Assembly: GCF_037975235.1 (NCBI RefSeq)
Contig: NZ_CP150241.1
Coordinates: forward strand, 3,782,001 to 3,846,000
Direction: 5' to 3'
DNA from: Paenibacillus sp. FSL R5-0341
GTDB lineage: Bacteria; Bacillota; Bacilli; Paenibacillales; Paenibacillaceae
DNA length: 64,000 nt
Part shown: piece after piece, positions 18,664 to 25,663 of the stretch
Layout: every line of letters starts with the position of its first letter
Numbering within the stretch: position 1 is the first letter of the stretch
The notes under the pieces: generated by a model
Database searches by the model: none
The model's input: the letters and a program-made list of their open reading frames with translations, nothing else
Told to the model about the DNA's origin: nothing
Position numbers and translations under genes: made by a program

Positions 18664-18835
18664 ACAATAGAAAGAAAAGAGTCAAGAGTCTTATTTATGT
18701 TGAGTTGGTTTCAACGCATCGATGACCACCATATGCATGCGTAGGCTCACTCAGCGCCTGTTCTCCGCTCTTCAAATGGCTGACCCCTGCAAACGACCGT
18801 CTCATGCGGAAAAGCTTAAAACGGCTTTATGAAGG
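18664..18835. other. Intergenic stretch with a GC-richer insert
   Basis: This 172-base gap holds a visibly GC-richer block (about 18690-18800) than its surroundings. On the minus strand it contains a 36-codon frame (18691-18801; MRRSFAGVSHLKSGEQALSE...) without a ribosome-binding site. It may be a decayed fragment of foreign DNA. No functional feature can be assigned. Confidence 0.3.
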
Positions 18836-18865
18836 CAAAAGAAAAAGCACCACGATGGGTGCCTT
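18836..18865 (-). terminator. Terminator after the 54-residue gene
   Basis: Minus strand AAGGCACC - CATCGT - GGTGCTTT then TTTCTTTTGC. It lies just past the stop of the 18870 gene. Its distal arm and T-tract (plus-strand GCAAAAGAAAAAGCACC) recur almost identically at 19128-19144. Confidence 0.8.
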
Positions 18866-18869
18866 CCTT

Positions 18870-19034
18870 TTATCGCACTTTGTACCAAATCAGAACTGAG
18901 TGACCCGTACTTCCTGTTTGATATTGGATAGATACGATTTCATAATGCGCTCCCTCTCCATTAAGAAAACCATTGACCTTATGCTCAAGGGAACTTAAAT
19001 TTGAATCCAAATATGTCTGAACATTACTTTTCAT
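18870..19034 (-). CDS. Small phage/host protein, Cse60-like size and pattern
   Basis: A 54-residue protein (MKSNVQTYLDSNLSSLEHKV...). The ATG at 19034 is preferred over longer frames because GGGGAGGTGAGGTT precedes it. The pattern L...VN.FL.......EIVSIQYQ.......VLIWY is like small sporulation-associated Cse60/DUF2758-type proteins, a weak resemblance. It is followed directly by a terminator. Confidence 0.55.
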   Translation of the reverse strand: MKSNVQTYLDSNLSSLEHKVNGFLNGEGAHYEIVSIQYQTGSTGHSVLIWYKVR

Positions 19035-19129
19035 AACCTCACCTCCCCTAACAATATGAGAACGTGCTAGATATGATATACGACCTTGGAAGGTCTTGGT
19101 TGCAAAATTACAAATATTCGTTTGATAGC

Positions 19130-19157
19130 AAAAGAAAAAGCACCCGTTAAGGTGCCT
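19130..19157 (-). terminator. Terminator overlapping the stop of the 83-residue gene
   Basis: Minus strand AGGCACC - TTAACG - GGTGCTT then TTTCTTTTGC. The TAA stop of the 19147-19398 gene lies in the loop. It is a near copy of the terminator at 18836-18865. Confidence 0.75.
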
Positions 19158-19398
19158 CCTTATCAATGGTCAATTGCATCAATCCGCTCTCATGTCTAAC
19201 TTTAATCAGCTCTTGATTGCTATCGACTCTCACGATTTCATGATCTTTTCTGACAACACAAACCCAATGACCGTCATTATAGGTTCGTTCTTCATACTTT
19301 AGATCCCCATCTTCATAAGGTTCTGAGGTATAGCTCCCATTTCTTACAAAAACGAAATTTTCACCTATATCAACTTTATTGTACTCAAAAAATGCCAT
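19147..19398 (-). CDS. Small protein of unknown function
   Basis: An 83-residue, acidic, beta-rich protein (MAFFEYNKVDIGENFVFVRN...). Preceded by AAGGGGGTAGGTCT. No membrane segment or recognised family. It ends inside a terminator hairpin, which marks it as the last gene of a small transcript within the accessory island. Confidence 0.6.
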   Translation of the reverse strand: MAFFEYNKVDIGENFVFVRNGSYTSEPYEDGDLKYEERTYNDGHWVCVVRKDHEIVRVDSNQELIKVRHESGLMQLTIDKEAP

Positions 19399-19436
19399 AG
19401 ACCTACCCCCTTGTTAACACCATTATCATTCGACAA

Positions 19437-19586
19437 CTAAGAGGGGTTTACCTTCTTCACACAACAATCAGGAGGTTTGGGACAAAATTGTTTCACTCCA
19501 TCCCATCTACCCCACACACAACCTTTGCATTTCTCTGGCTGCTTGTTCGGGCGAATGCGTATCTTCTTCCGTCTTCTGCTGATCAC
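19437..19586 (-). CDS. Cys-rich mini-protein (CxGCxWGxWxGVxxxC family), copy 1
   Basis: A 49-residue protein from a GTG start with GGAGG 7 bases upstream. A basic N-terminus (ISRRRKKIRIR) precedes CKGCVWGRWDGVKQFC and a C-terminal DCC, likely a small zinc site. The core matches a second protein in this prophage (25638-25826, CRGCGWGTWTGVNQLC). In both cases the ribosome-binding site follows directly on a terminator hairpin and T-tract. Function unknown; a nucleic-acid or protein adaptor would be typical for such a size. Confidence 0.72.
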   Translation of the reverse strand: MISRRRKKIRIRPNKQPEKCKGCVWGRWDGVKQFCPKPPDCCVKKVNPS

Positions 19587-19601
19587 TTCAATTCCTCCAA
19601 T

Positions 19602-19637
19602 AAAAAAAGCCGATCCAGTGAAGGAACGACTTTGGCT
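19602..19637 (-). terminator. Hairpin and T-tract directly upstream of the Cys-rich mini-protein
   Basis: Minus strand AGCC...GTTCC - TTCACT - GGATC-GGCT followed by seven T and then ATTGGAGG, the ribosome-binding site of the 19437-19586 gene. The stem has an internal bulge. It may be an attenuator for that gene rather than only an end of transcription. Confidence 0.55.
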
Positions 19638-19912
19638 GTGATATGTACAATAATGGCTATTTGAATTACGTTTTCTGGCTATAAAATGACGCTATTGGCG
19701 AATGGTGTGACGCTTTTACAAGAATGGCGTCCGTACCGTCCGCAGCAAATGCACTTTGCTCTTTGCTTTTAAATGCATACGTACTATGTAACTATAGAGG
19801 AAGAACAAGGCCATTTTACTTATCATTCCAAACAGTAGTCAACTTCAAAACTTACACTCATTGCACTAATTCTTAACGTTTTCTACCCCATCCTCTGTTT
19901 TACTCATTAATT
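19638..19912. other. Intergenic region with a repeated CTTTGCTCTTTGCT motif
   Basis: No gene with a credible ribosome-binding site was found in these 275 bases. They contain CTTTGCTCTTTGCT at about 19751-19764, which also occurs at 21642-21655 beside the ArpU remnant. On the minus strand the shared words translate as SKEQ in both places. The stretch may therefore be part of a dispersed Paenibacillus-type repeat. Confidence 0.35.
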
Positions 19913-20173
19913 TCAGTTAGAAGGGAAAACAAATAACTGAGCAACTGCAAGAAGTGCAAATCCTATAATCAAAAGTTTAAATCCGCGTTGTGAGAACTTC
20001 TGACGATTACTAAAATCTTTGAACATTTCTCCTGCTTCTTCCCTGGTATGTGGAAATGAATAATTATTCTCTAATCCAATTGTATCTCTCGGTGCTCCCT
20101 TGTATGCATACCAGGAACCTATCCCTGAAATCACTATTCCCACCATATTAATTATCCAACTCACCAGCATCAT
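19913..20173 (-). CDS. Small membrane protein
   Basis: An 86-residue protein with two predicted membrane helices (about 5-23 and 66-84) joined by a charged loop (TREEAGEMFKDFSNRQKFSQRG). AAAGGAG lies upstream of a double ATG. No family recognised; the topology is like small SdpI/superinfection-type membrane proteins, but that is only a comparison. It lies leftward of the short MKRTAA peptide frame. Confidence 0.62.
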   Translation of the reverse strand: MMLVSWIINMVGIVISGIGSWYAYKGAPRDTIGLENNYSFPHTREEAGEMFKDFSNRQKFSQRGFKLLIIGFALLAVAQLFVFPSN

Positions 20174-20218
20174 GTGACCATCTCCTTTGTATTAAATATA
20201 GCTTAAACCGGGAGAAGG

Positions 20219-20284
20219 TTAAATAGAAAAGGCGAGAAGAGGAACGCCCCAGTCATATGCTGCTGTTGCAGCTGTGCGTTTCAT
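20219..20284 (-). CDS. Possible 21-residue peptide (MKRTAA element, copy A)
   Basis: A frame MKRTAATAAYDWGV followed by PLLAFSI and a stop. No strong ribosome-binding site is seen. The same words recur at 21661-21724 with changes almost all at third codon positions (AAA/AAG, CGC/CGT, ACA/ACG, GTT/GTC, CTT/CTC, ATT/ATA), which points to selection on the peptide. The DNA can also fold (GAAACGC with GCGTTCC; GCTGC-AACA-GCAGC), so a structured RNA leader is an alternative. It precedes the 19913 membrane gene. Confidence 0.4.
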   Translation of the reverse strand: MKRTAATAAYDWGVPLLAFSI

Positions 20285-20433
20285 TCTCGCTCGATTTCAA
20301 CAATACAAATATATCACGTCTAAAGTCCAGCGAACGATCACTATTCATTCAAAATAAGGTCATTAATCAGTCAACAATTTCAAGAGAACACTTTGTAAAC
20401 TTAATGTAAAATTTAAGGTTATATTCCTATAAT

Positions 20434-20463
20434 TTGTGTTTGATAGATTGCTAGTGCTATAAT
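20434..20463 (+). promoter_or_regulatory. Promoter for the exported protein gene
   Basis: TTGTGT at 20434-20439, an 18-base spacer and a perfect TATAAT at 20458-20463, 42 bases before the ATG of the 20506 gene. The upstream 60 bases are very AT-rich. The arrangement suggests the gene is transcribed by the host sigma-A polymerase in the lysogen. Confidence 0.65.
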
Positions 20464-20505
20464 ATTCCTGTAACAACTAAATTTTATGAAAAGAGGTCTG
20501 AATCT

Positions 20506-21072
20506 ATGAAAAAAATTAAGCAACTGGGAATCGCATCACTTTCCGCACTCTTACTGTCATCATTTACACTACCCGCTTTTGCCAGCGCTCAAGTTGCTAA
20601 TGGCACTTTACCTGTCAACACAGGGACACAAATTGAATTGCCCACTGGTCCTATTAACAAAGATGCCAGAACTGAATTAGAATTAAGACAAGTTGATTAC
20701 AACGCTCTTTTTAGAACTGTTGGTTCTGAACTAGGAATGACTACTGCTGCTGGAGAAGTAGGTACGCTTGGTTGGAAAACAAAACTGGCAAAAGAAGTAG
20801 CACAAGAATTAATCAAAAAACTCAAAAACGTTGGGTCACGTGCTTGGAATGAACAGATTAAAGTGTACGTAGATAAATTACCATTGACAGCTGGTGCAAA
20901 AACTACTTTGAAAACATACCTCAGCTATCAAGTACTGATGCAAGCTTTGGATATCATGGTAGATTTCTCAGGTACTGCAGAAGATGGTCTTTCTAATGCC
21001 TTACAGTCCATTGGAGTTCCGGGATGGTTAAGTGATCCAGCTGCAAGAGCGATTGTCTTCTTCCTGCTATAA
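20506..21072 (+). CDS. Exported protein of unknown function
   Basis: A 188-residue protein with a clear Sec signal peptide (KK..., hydrophobic core 8-22, cleavage likely after AFA-SA at about 27). The mature part has a Pro/Thr-rich segment (LPVNTGTQIELPTGPIN), then a basic amphipathic helix region (KLAKEVAQELIKKLKNVGSRAW) and a hydrophobic C-terminus (VPGWLSDPAARAIVFFLL). AAAGAGGT lies 8 bases before the ATG. It runs opposite to the late genes with its own promoter and is followed 24 bases later by a small membrane protein gene and a strong terminator. The pair could be an exported effector with its immunity protein, but no homology supports this. Confidence 0.7.
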   Translation: MKKIKQLGIASLSALLLSSFTLPAFASAQVANGTLPVNTGTQIELPTGPINKDARTELELRQVDYNALFRTVGSELGMTTAAGEVGTLGWKTKLAKEVAQELIKKLKNVGSRAWNEQIKVYVDKLPLTAGAKTTLKTYLSYQVLMQALDIMVDFSGTAEDGLSNALQSIGVPGWLSDPAARAIVFFLL

Positions 21073-21096
21073 AATCGAACTTAGGGAGGACTAAAC

Positions 21097-21273
21097 GTGT
21101 ACATACTCGCACTGTTTATACTCATATCTACAGGTTTGGTATCCATAATCGATATTCTATTTGGTATAAAAGATTCCGGTGAAGGAATCAGATTACTGGT
21201 AACTATCTCACAGGCTCTATTCTTCTTATCTTTGTTGTTCTTTGTGATTAAGATGCCTACTAAAAAGAAGTAA
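21097..21273 (+). CDS. Small two-helix membrane protein (possible partner/immunity)
   Basis: A 58-residue protein from a GTG start with AGGGAGG 7 bases upstream. It has two hydrophobic helices (about 1-20 and 34-51) and a KMPTKKK C-terminus, expected to be cytoplasmic. It is co-transcribed with the exported protein gene and ends just before a shared terminator. Size and topology match bacteriocin immunity or small accessory membrane proteins; no family recognised. Confidence 0.62.
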   Translation: MYILALFILISTGLVSIIDILFGIKDSGEGIRLLVTISQALFFLSLLFFVIKMPTKKK

Positions 21274-21285
21274 CAACGATACTCT

Positions 21286-21334
21286 AAAAAAAGCAGGGTA
21301 GACTGGTTAATACATCAGTCCTACCCTGCTTTTA
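21286..21334. terminator. Strong bidirectional terminator
   Basis: AAGCAGGGTAG-ACTG ... CAGT-C-CTACCCTGCTT with T-runs on both sides. It ends the rightward exported-protein operon and also the leftward transcript through the ArpU remnant. Confidence 0.9.
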
Positions 21335-21341
21335 ATATAAA

Positions 21342-21704
21342 TCAACAAACGCCTTCCTTTGCTTGCTCTTGTATGACTTCTAAGCCCAGCGCACTTGCAA
21401 GTACACTCACCGCTTCAAGCTTAATTCTTCTAAATGTGCTTTCACTTATTCCCATCTCTCCGCAACTAATATAATCGAACTCCCCCTCATTATCCAGGTA
21501 ACTGCGCTGAATAACTTCACGTTATGAACTTGAGAGTCTATTCATTACAATTTCAAGCGCTTCATCCATCCGAATAAATTCCGCTTCCTTGTCTGCGTTG
21601 TAAACAGTATAACAATCGAAGGAACATAGGCAGAAACTTCCCTTTGCTCTTTGCTGAATATAGAAAAGGAGAGGAGAGGAGCGACCCCTGGTCATGTACC
21701 ACAT
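21342..21704 (-). pseudogene. Broken ArpU-type late regulator
   Basis: Reading leftward, KEAEFIRMDEALEIVMNRLSSS is followed by an in-frame TAA and then REVIQRSYLDNEGEFDYISCGEMGISESTFRRIKLEAVSVLASALGLEV. This is the sigma-region-4-like C-terminal half of ArpU family phage late-gene activators (...ERevI..RYl......DY....elgiSe.tyrRiK..A...LA.aL...V). The stop would be one base from a Glu codon (TAA versus GAA). The N-terminal half is not recognisable; the open frame instead starts within the MKRTAA element. ArpU genes normally lie just upstream of terS, whereas this remnant is downstream of terL, so it looks like a displaced, inactivated copy. Confidence 0.7.
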
Positions 21705-21724
21705 TGTGCAGCCGTACGCTTCAT
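21661..21724 (-). repeat. MKRTAA element, copy B (interrupted by a stop)
   Basis: Second copy of the element at 20219-20284. Its frame reads MKRTAAQCGT, then TGA, then PGVAPLLSFSI, and stays open afterwards (FSKEQREV...). The flanks are shared too: TATCACG upstream and AGAAAAGG downstream. The outer stem (GAAGCG with CGCTCC) keeps pairing through compensating changes relative to copy A (GAAACG with CGTTCC). Confidence 0.5.
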
Positions 21725-21839
21725 TCGCGCCTTTTTCTATGTCTCCTAATGTATCACGGAAAAATGGTCATATGGAGTTCAACATAGTCTCAATATGAGG
21801 TCAAGTAAGGTTCATATTTGGACCAAATAATTAAGGACC

Positions 21840-22487
21840 TCATTTAGTTGGTATGCCAGCATAGAAACTTTCCATTTTGCTGGTATAGTCATAAAATGAC
21901 AAGCGGGCTCTTATTTTCGAATCATTGCTCTTTAAAGTTTGAGTGACAATATTTGATCTACTATGGTCTCCGTTTAATTCAATTGGTTCCGAAACATCCT
22001 CAATTATTGCAGTGAGACATAACTTCAAATCTTCAGATGCACCATTAAGATATTGAAATGTGTTTGAGTAAACATCCGATTGACTCCATTCTTTAGACAT
22101 CCCTGATAACTCTTTTTTTATTTGTTCCAGCTCGGGAAGTAATGATTTAGCTTCGGAAACGGATAAGTTTGAAGCATCCTCATTTATACCTTCTGTTATA
22201 GCAACAAGTCTCTCGTATATTGGTTCTATAACTTCATTAAATCTCTTTGTCTCTGCCTTATTATTTTCCCTCAGTAGTGCCTCTTTCGCCATTGTTTTTA
22301 AGGCTGCTGCATCTTTACTATTAGGCTCTTCTATCAAAGCGTTTTGTATGTACTCCAGTGTTTCCTCGTATTTACCTTCCTTCATAGAATCTTTGGCTTT
22401 TCTCATGTATCCTTCGTATGCATTAAACATTGTACAAGCTGAACAAACAAGCACTATAACAATTAAAAATAAAATAATTTTACGCAC
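21840..22487 (-). CDS. Putative lipoprotein with helical repeat region
   Basis: A 215-residue protein from a GTG start preceded by AGGGGAG; a longer frame to 22547 lacks such a site. The N-terminus is a lipoprotein-type signal (VRKIILFLIVIVLVCSAC) with the acceptor Cys at about residue 18. The next segment (RKAKDSMKEGKYEETLEYIQNALIEEPNSKDA) looks like one TPR unit, followed by helices. Surface lipoproteins encoded by prophages often cause superinfection exclusion; here this is a guess from location beside putAbiC in the same island. Confidence 0.7.
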   Translation of the reverse strand: MRKIILFLIVIVLVCSACTMFNAYEGYMRKAKDSMKEGKYEETLEYIQNALIEEPNSKDAAALKTMAKEALLRENNKAETKRFNEVIEPIYERLVAITEGINEDASNLSVSEAKSLLPELEQIKKELSGMSKEWSQSDVYSNTFQYLNGASEDLKLCLTAIIEDVSEPIELNGDHSRSNIVTQTLKSNDSKIRARLSFYDYTSKMESFYAGIPTK

Positions 22488-22580
22488 CGCTACTCCCCTT
22501 TCTAATGAAAATTTTGTAATCTTCAAGTTATTATACCATCTACCCATTTAACTATTACATGAAAATGACTGATCACTCAA

Positions 22581-22606
22581 TAAAATAGGGCGAAATAGTT
22601 TCGCCC
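22581..22606 (-). terminator. Terminator after terL
   Basis: Perfect stem GGGCGAAA - CTA - TTTCGCCC on the minus strand followed by TATTTTATTG. It is the terL-side border of the accessory island. Confidence 0.8.
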
Positions 22607-22674
22607 CTGCTCTCACTGATCGTTTCTTTGCACGAATATCCTTGAGCGTATATCTCACTCCACTGCTGTTAATG

Positions 22675-24129
22675 TTATCTTTTTATTGTCACACCTCCTA
22701 TTGCGGGAAGCATCATAGACTGAGGTGTTCCCAGCAAATATTCTCCGAAAGTGAGTACATATGCGTCTGCCCTGTCAGGCGACTTTAATCCGCGCTTTTT
22801 CATGTCCTTCTTACTCTCAAGTAGTATCTTCCCCTTACTGGTCATTGACCATTTTCTTGCGGTCAATTGAGAAGTAAGTACATCATCATCAGGCAATTGT
22901 AAAACAGCAAGATCACCATTCATGTAATTGCTCATGTTCTGCTCCAATTGTCCTTTTATGGATGCCCACATTTCTGCGCCTAAATTTCCGTAATGTTCAT
23001 CCAATGAGGATGATCCGTTATTTATCGGAATTACTTCATAAGGAAGCCCTTCTTCGGCAATAATCTCATTCAGTCGATCCGTCACTCCACCACCCACGCC
23101 GGTATCATCAATCCTGATTCTCGTATGGACAACTTCCGGGTAATGTGGCAACAAGTCCCTTATCAAATTCAAAACCCAGCCGGCAGTGACCATAGTATCT
23201 TTCTTGAAATGATGATGCTGTCCAACTGTTACCGGCCCTATCCCTGCGTAAATGGACGTCTCATCGTCACCAAAACGAGCAACGTCACAGCCAATCGTCA
23301 AGATGTCACCGACTGGAGAAAGATTTACTTCCTTGGCAGCGAATTCAGCCACTTCCAACGCAATAAATGTTTCGGATTCCCCTCGTGGGAACTCACCTTC
23401 AACCCGGACACGCCATACATCAGATCCTTTACCGTATTTGCGTTCAAGCATAGCTATGTTCTCTTTACTTGTACGAGGACTGTTCAAACAGGATACTTTA
23501 TGTGTATTGTAGTCAGCACGATCTCGGTTGTGAGAATCATAAAATACTCCGCTGGTTCGGGTTGGGTTACCACACATAAGCAGCTTATTGTATTCACCTG
23601 AGAGCGTACCCAGGATTGCTTCCATGATACGATCTTCAACCCCAGAAGCTTCGTCTACGATGAACAGCATGTAGTCTTCATGGAAACCTTGCATGTTCTC
23701 AGGTTTAGTTGCTGTCCGGGCTGTAGCAAACCATCGTTCCTCATAATTTCGCATGTAAATCTTCGTTTTAGTCCATTTGAGTATTCGCTTGAGCAGAGGA
23801 CTCTTCTCTTGCCATTTACTTATCTCTGCCCAAAGTACATCATGTAGCTGCTGACGTGTAGGAGCTGTACAGATAACTTTCGGAAACGGGAAACATGATA
23901 GAAACCATAATGCCACCGCAGCCTCAAGACCGGTCTTCCCCACACCCTGTCCAGATCGCACCGACACCCGTGGACTTCCCGCTATATCCATTAACACTTC
24001 TGCCTGCCACTCATCAGGAGTGAATTTCAGTAATTCCACACAAAAAAGAACCGGGTTCTTCCGGTACTCTGGAATACGTTTTTTGAATGCAGCAAAGCGG
24101 CGTTTTGTTTGTGGAGACTCTTTACTCAC
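22675..24129 (-). CDS. Terminase large subunit
   Basis: A 484-residue DNA-packaging motor. ATPase: Walker A SGQGVGKT (59-66), Walker B LFIVDE (155-160) and a GNPT coupling motif (187-190). RuvC-like nuclease: Asp282 in IGCDVARFGDDE, Asp341/342 in RIRIDDTGVGGG, and a third acidic motif in SPDRADAYVL near the C-terminus. It overlaps terS by 8 bases. It is complete and full length for the family. Confidence 0.95.
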   Translation of the reverse strand: MSKESPQTKRRFAAFKKRIPEYRKNPVLFCVELLKFTPDEWQAEVLMDIAGSPRVSVRSGQGVGKTGLEAAVALWFLSCFPFPKVICTAPTRQQLHDVLWAEISKWQEKSPLLKRILKWTKTKIYMRNYEERWFATARTATKPENMQGFHEDYMLFIVDEASGVEDRIMEAILGTLSGEYNKLLMCGNPTRTSGVFYDSHNRDRADYNTHKVSCLNSPRTSKENIAMLERKYGKGSDVWRVRVEGEFPRGESETFIALEVAEFAAKEVNLSPVGDILTIGCDVARFGDDETSIYAGIGPVTVGQHHHFKKDTMVTAGWVLNLIRDLLPHYPEVVHTRIRIDDTGVGGGVTDRLNEIIAEEGLPYEVIPINNGSSSLDEHYGNLGAEMWASIKGQLEQNMSNYMNGDLAVLQLPDDDVLTSQLTARKWSMTSKGKILLESKKDMKKRGLKSPDRADAYVLTFGEYLLGTPQSMMLPAIGGVTIKR

Positions 24130-24850
24130 CAGACTCCACCGCCTTTACCCAATCTTCTATGAGGTCATCCTCGGTATCTCCATCACCGTTCTTCAGTTTC
24201 TCGATCTCAAGGCGGGTTTTATCAACTTTGGCCTGCATCTGATCCAGTTTCAATCTGCGTTCATCTTCCTGCGGTGCAATATCAAGGAATTGTTTGATGG
24301 CTCCCCTAATCTCGCGCATGACCGTGGCCTCTGCTTTAATGAAACTAGCGTATTTATCCCAAGCGAATTGAATTTCCCATTCATATTCATCTCCATACTC
24401 ACCTGGTTTCTCTTTTTTCAACTCTTTGGTCATATCCTCTTTGTCTTTGATGAAGAAGATACGTTGCGCCCAAATGATTTTACGGAATCCCTGGGTGATG
24501 TTATGCCAGATCATGTCTATAGGTTCCATTTGCTGAACGATATCTATGAGTTCTAGATACTCAGGATCTTGCGGCTCGAACTTACGGAACAATCCATGTG
24601 TCACAGCTTTCTGATTGCCGAGCGGACCTCCTTTACCACCTCTGTTGCCTTTAGCATTCTGATTACCACGAGGAGCACCAGGTTTAGCGTTCGCAATCTT
24701 CCCTTCCCATTGATCCAGTGATTTCCACTTCCGGACCGATTCAGGTGTTATTCCCAACTTTTCTGCAATCTCTTTCGGCTTCATTACAGCGCCACTATCT
24801 TTCCAAATTTTGAACGCCTTCTTACGATTCGGATTCTGCTTCCTGCTCAC
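24122..24850 (-). CDS. Terminase small subunit
   Basis: A 242-residue protein with an N-terminal helix-turn-helix (KPKEIAEKLGITPESVRKWKSLDQWE, about 24-50) of the PBSX-type small terminase family. A Gly/Asn-rich linker (NQNAKGNRGGKGGPLGNQKAVTHG) and a helical oligomerisation/ATPase-binding C-terminus (RRLKLDQMQAKVDKTRLEIEK) follow. It recognises the packaging start site and loads terL. Confidence 0.9.
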   Translation of the reverse strand: MSRKQNPNRKKAFKIWKDSGAVMKPKEIAEKLGITPESVRKWKSLDQWEGKIANAKPGAPRGNQNAKGNRGGKGGPLGNQKAVTHGLFRKFEPQDPEYLELIDIVQQMEPIDMIWHNITQGFRKIIWAQRIFFIKDKEDMTKELKKEKPGEYGDEYEWEIQFAWDKYASFIKAEATVMREIRGAIKQFLDIAPQEDERRLKLDQMQAKVDKTRLEIEKLKNGDGDTEDDLIEDWVKAVESGE

Positions 24851-24898
24851 AAAATTATCACCACTTTCATCTAATTGAGTTGGAATTCCTATTTAAGG

Positions 24899-24988
24899 TC
24901 AGTAATAGTCAAACGTTACGAATGAGTTTGAGCGGTTGGACGCCATATTCCTTGGCACAACCAGCCTTAACCAGCTATAAAATGTCAA
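24899..24988 (-). CDS. Possible very short gene upstream of terS
   Basis: A 29-codon frame from a TTG start with AAGGAG 7 bases upstream (reads TFYSWLRLVVPRN...). The FYSWL opening recalls the start of YozE-like small proteins, but the rest does not. The other 200 bases between the recombinase and terS show no gene; they may hold the packaging site, which is not recognisable by eye. Confidence 0.25.
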   Translation of the reverse strand: MTFYSWLRLVVPRNMASNRSNSFVTFDYY

Positions 24989-25108
24989 TCAAGTTCTCCT
25001 TAATACGTATTGTGTGTAATTACTTAATTGCTCAGATTCCTTTTCACTACCAGTTTTCTACCGTTTTCCCCATTTTGAATTCATCATTACCTGTTTGAAG
25101 TGAATTCG

Positions 25109-25663
25109 TTACAGCTCAAAGTCCTCTAATGCATCGTCCAAGGTGTCCTGAAGGATGCCAATGTATCTTAAAGTCACCTTTTCTTCTGTGTGATTGAATA
25201 GATCCATTAGTAACGCTATATCCTTCTTTTCGTTGTAAAATTTGTGCCCAAAGGTTTTCCTCATTGAATGCGTGCCTATTTCAGTTAATCCAACTTCAAC
25301 AGCCGCATCTCTGATGATTTTGTAAGCCATACTCCTGGTGATCGGTTTCTGATCAGAAGTTGATTTTCTATTGCGACTAGGAAATAAGTACTCCCAGTCC
25401 ATTTTTCCTGCAATGTATGCATCCAGATCCTTGCGCAGTGATTTACGAATCAAAACCTTCTTCTCTTTCCCTGTTTTACTTTCATATATCAGAATGTGAC
25501 TTCCCTTAACGTCCCTGACTCTTAATGGCAATATGTCCGATATCCGAAATCCGGTATTAGTACCGACTTGAAAAAGGATATAGTTCCTCTCATTCTTTTC
25601 TTTTAGATTAATCTTTATCGTCTTTAACTTCACTGGATCACGGATGGGTTGTACGAATTTCAT
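25109..25663 (-). CDS. Small tyrosine recombinase
   Basis: A 184-residue, catalytic-domain-only tyrosine recombinase: Arg in NTGFRISDILPLRVRDV, HSMRKTFGHKFY for the His-x-x-Arg box, and the probable nucleophile Tyr in VTLRYIGI. It lacks the N-terminal core-binding domain of integrases. Such short XerC-like proteins often sit just upstream of terminase genes in Bacillus and Paenibacillus prophages; a role in resolving or maturing phage DNA is inferred. It is distinct from the main integrase at 42854-44038. Confidence 0.85.
   Translation of the reverse strand: MKFVQPIRDPVKLKTIKINLKEKNERNYILFQVGTNTGFRISDILPLRVRDVKGSHILIYESKTGKEKKVLIRKSLRKDLDAYIAGKMDWEYLFPSRNRKSTSDQKPITRSMAYKIIRDAAVEVGLTEIGTHSMRKTFGHKFYNEKKDIALLMDLFNHTEEKVTLRYIGILQDTLDDALEDFEL

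Noticed and set aside
19913-20173. Small membrane protein as a holin
   Set aside because: Two helices fit, but it lies far from the expected lysis genes, which should be left of the window after the tail genes.
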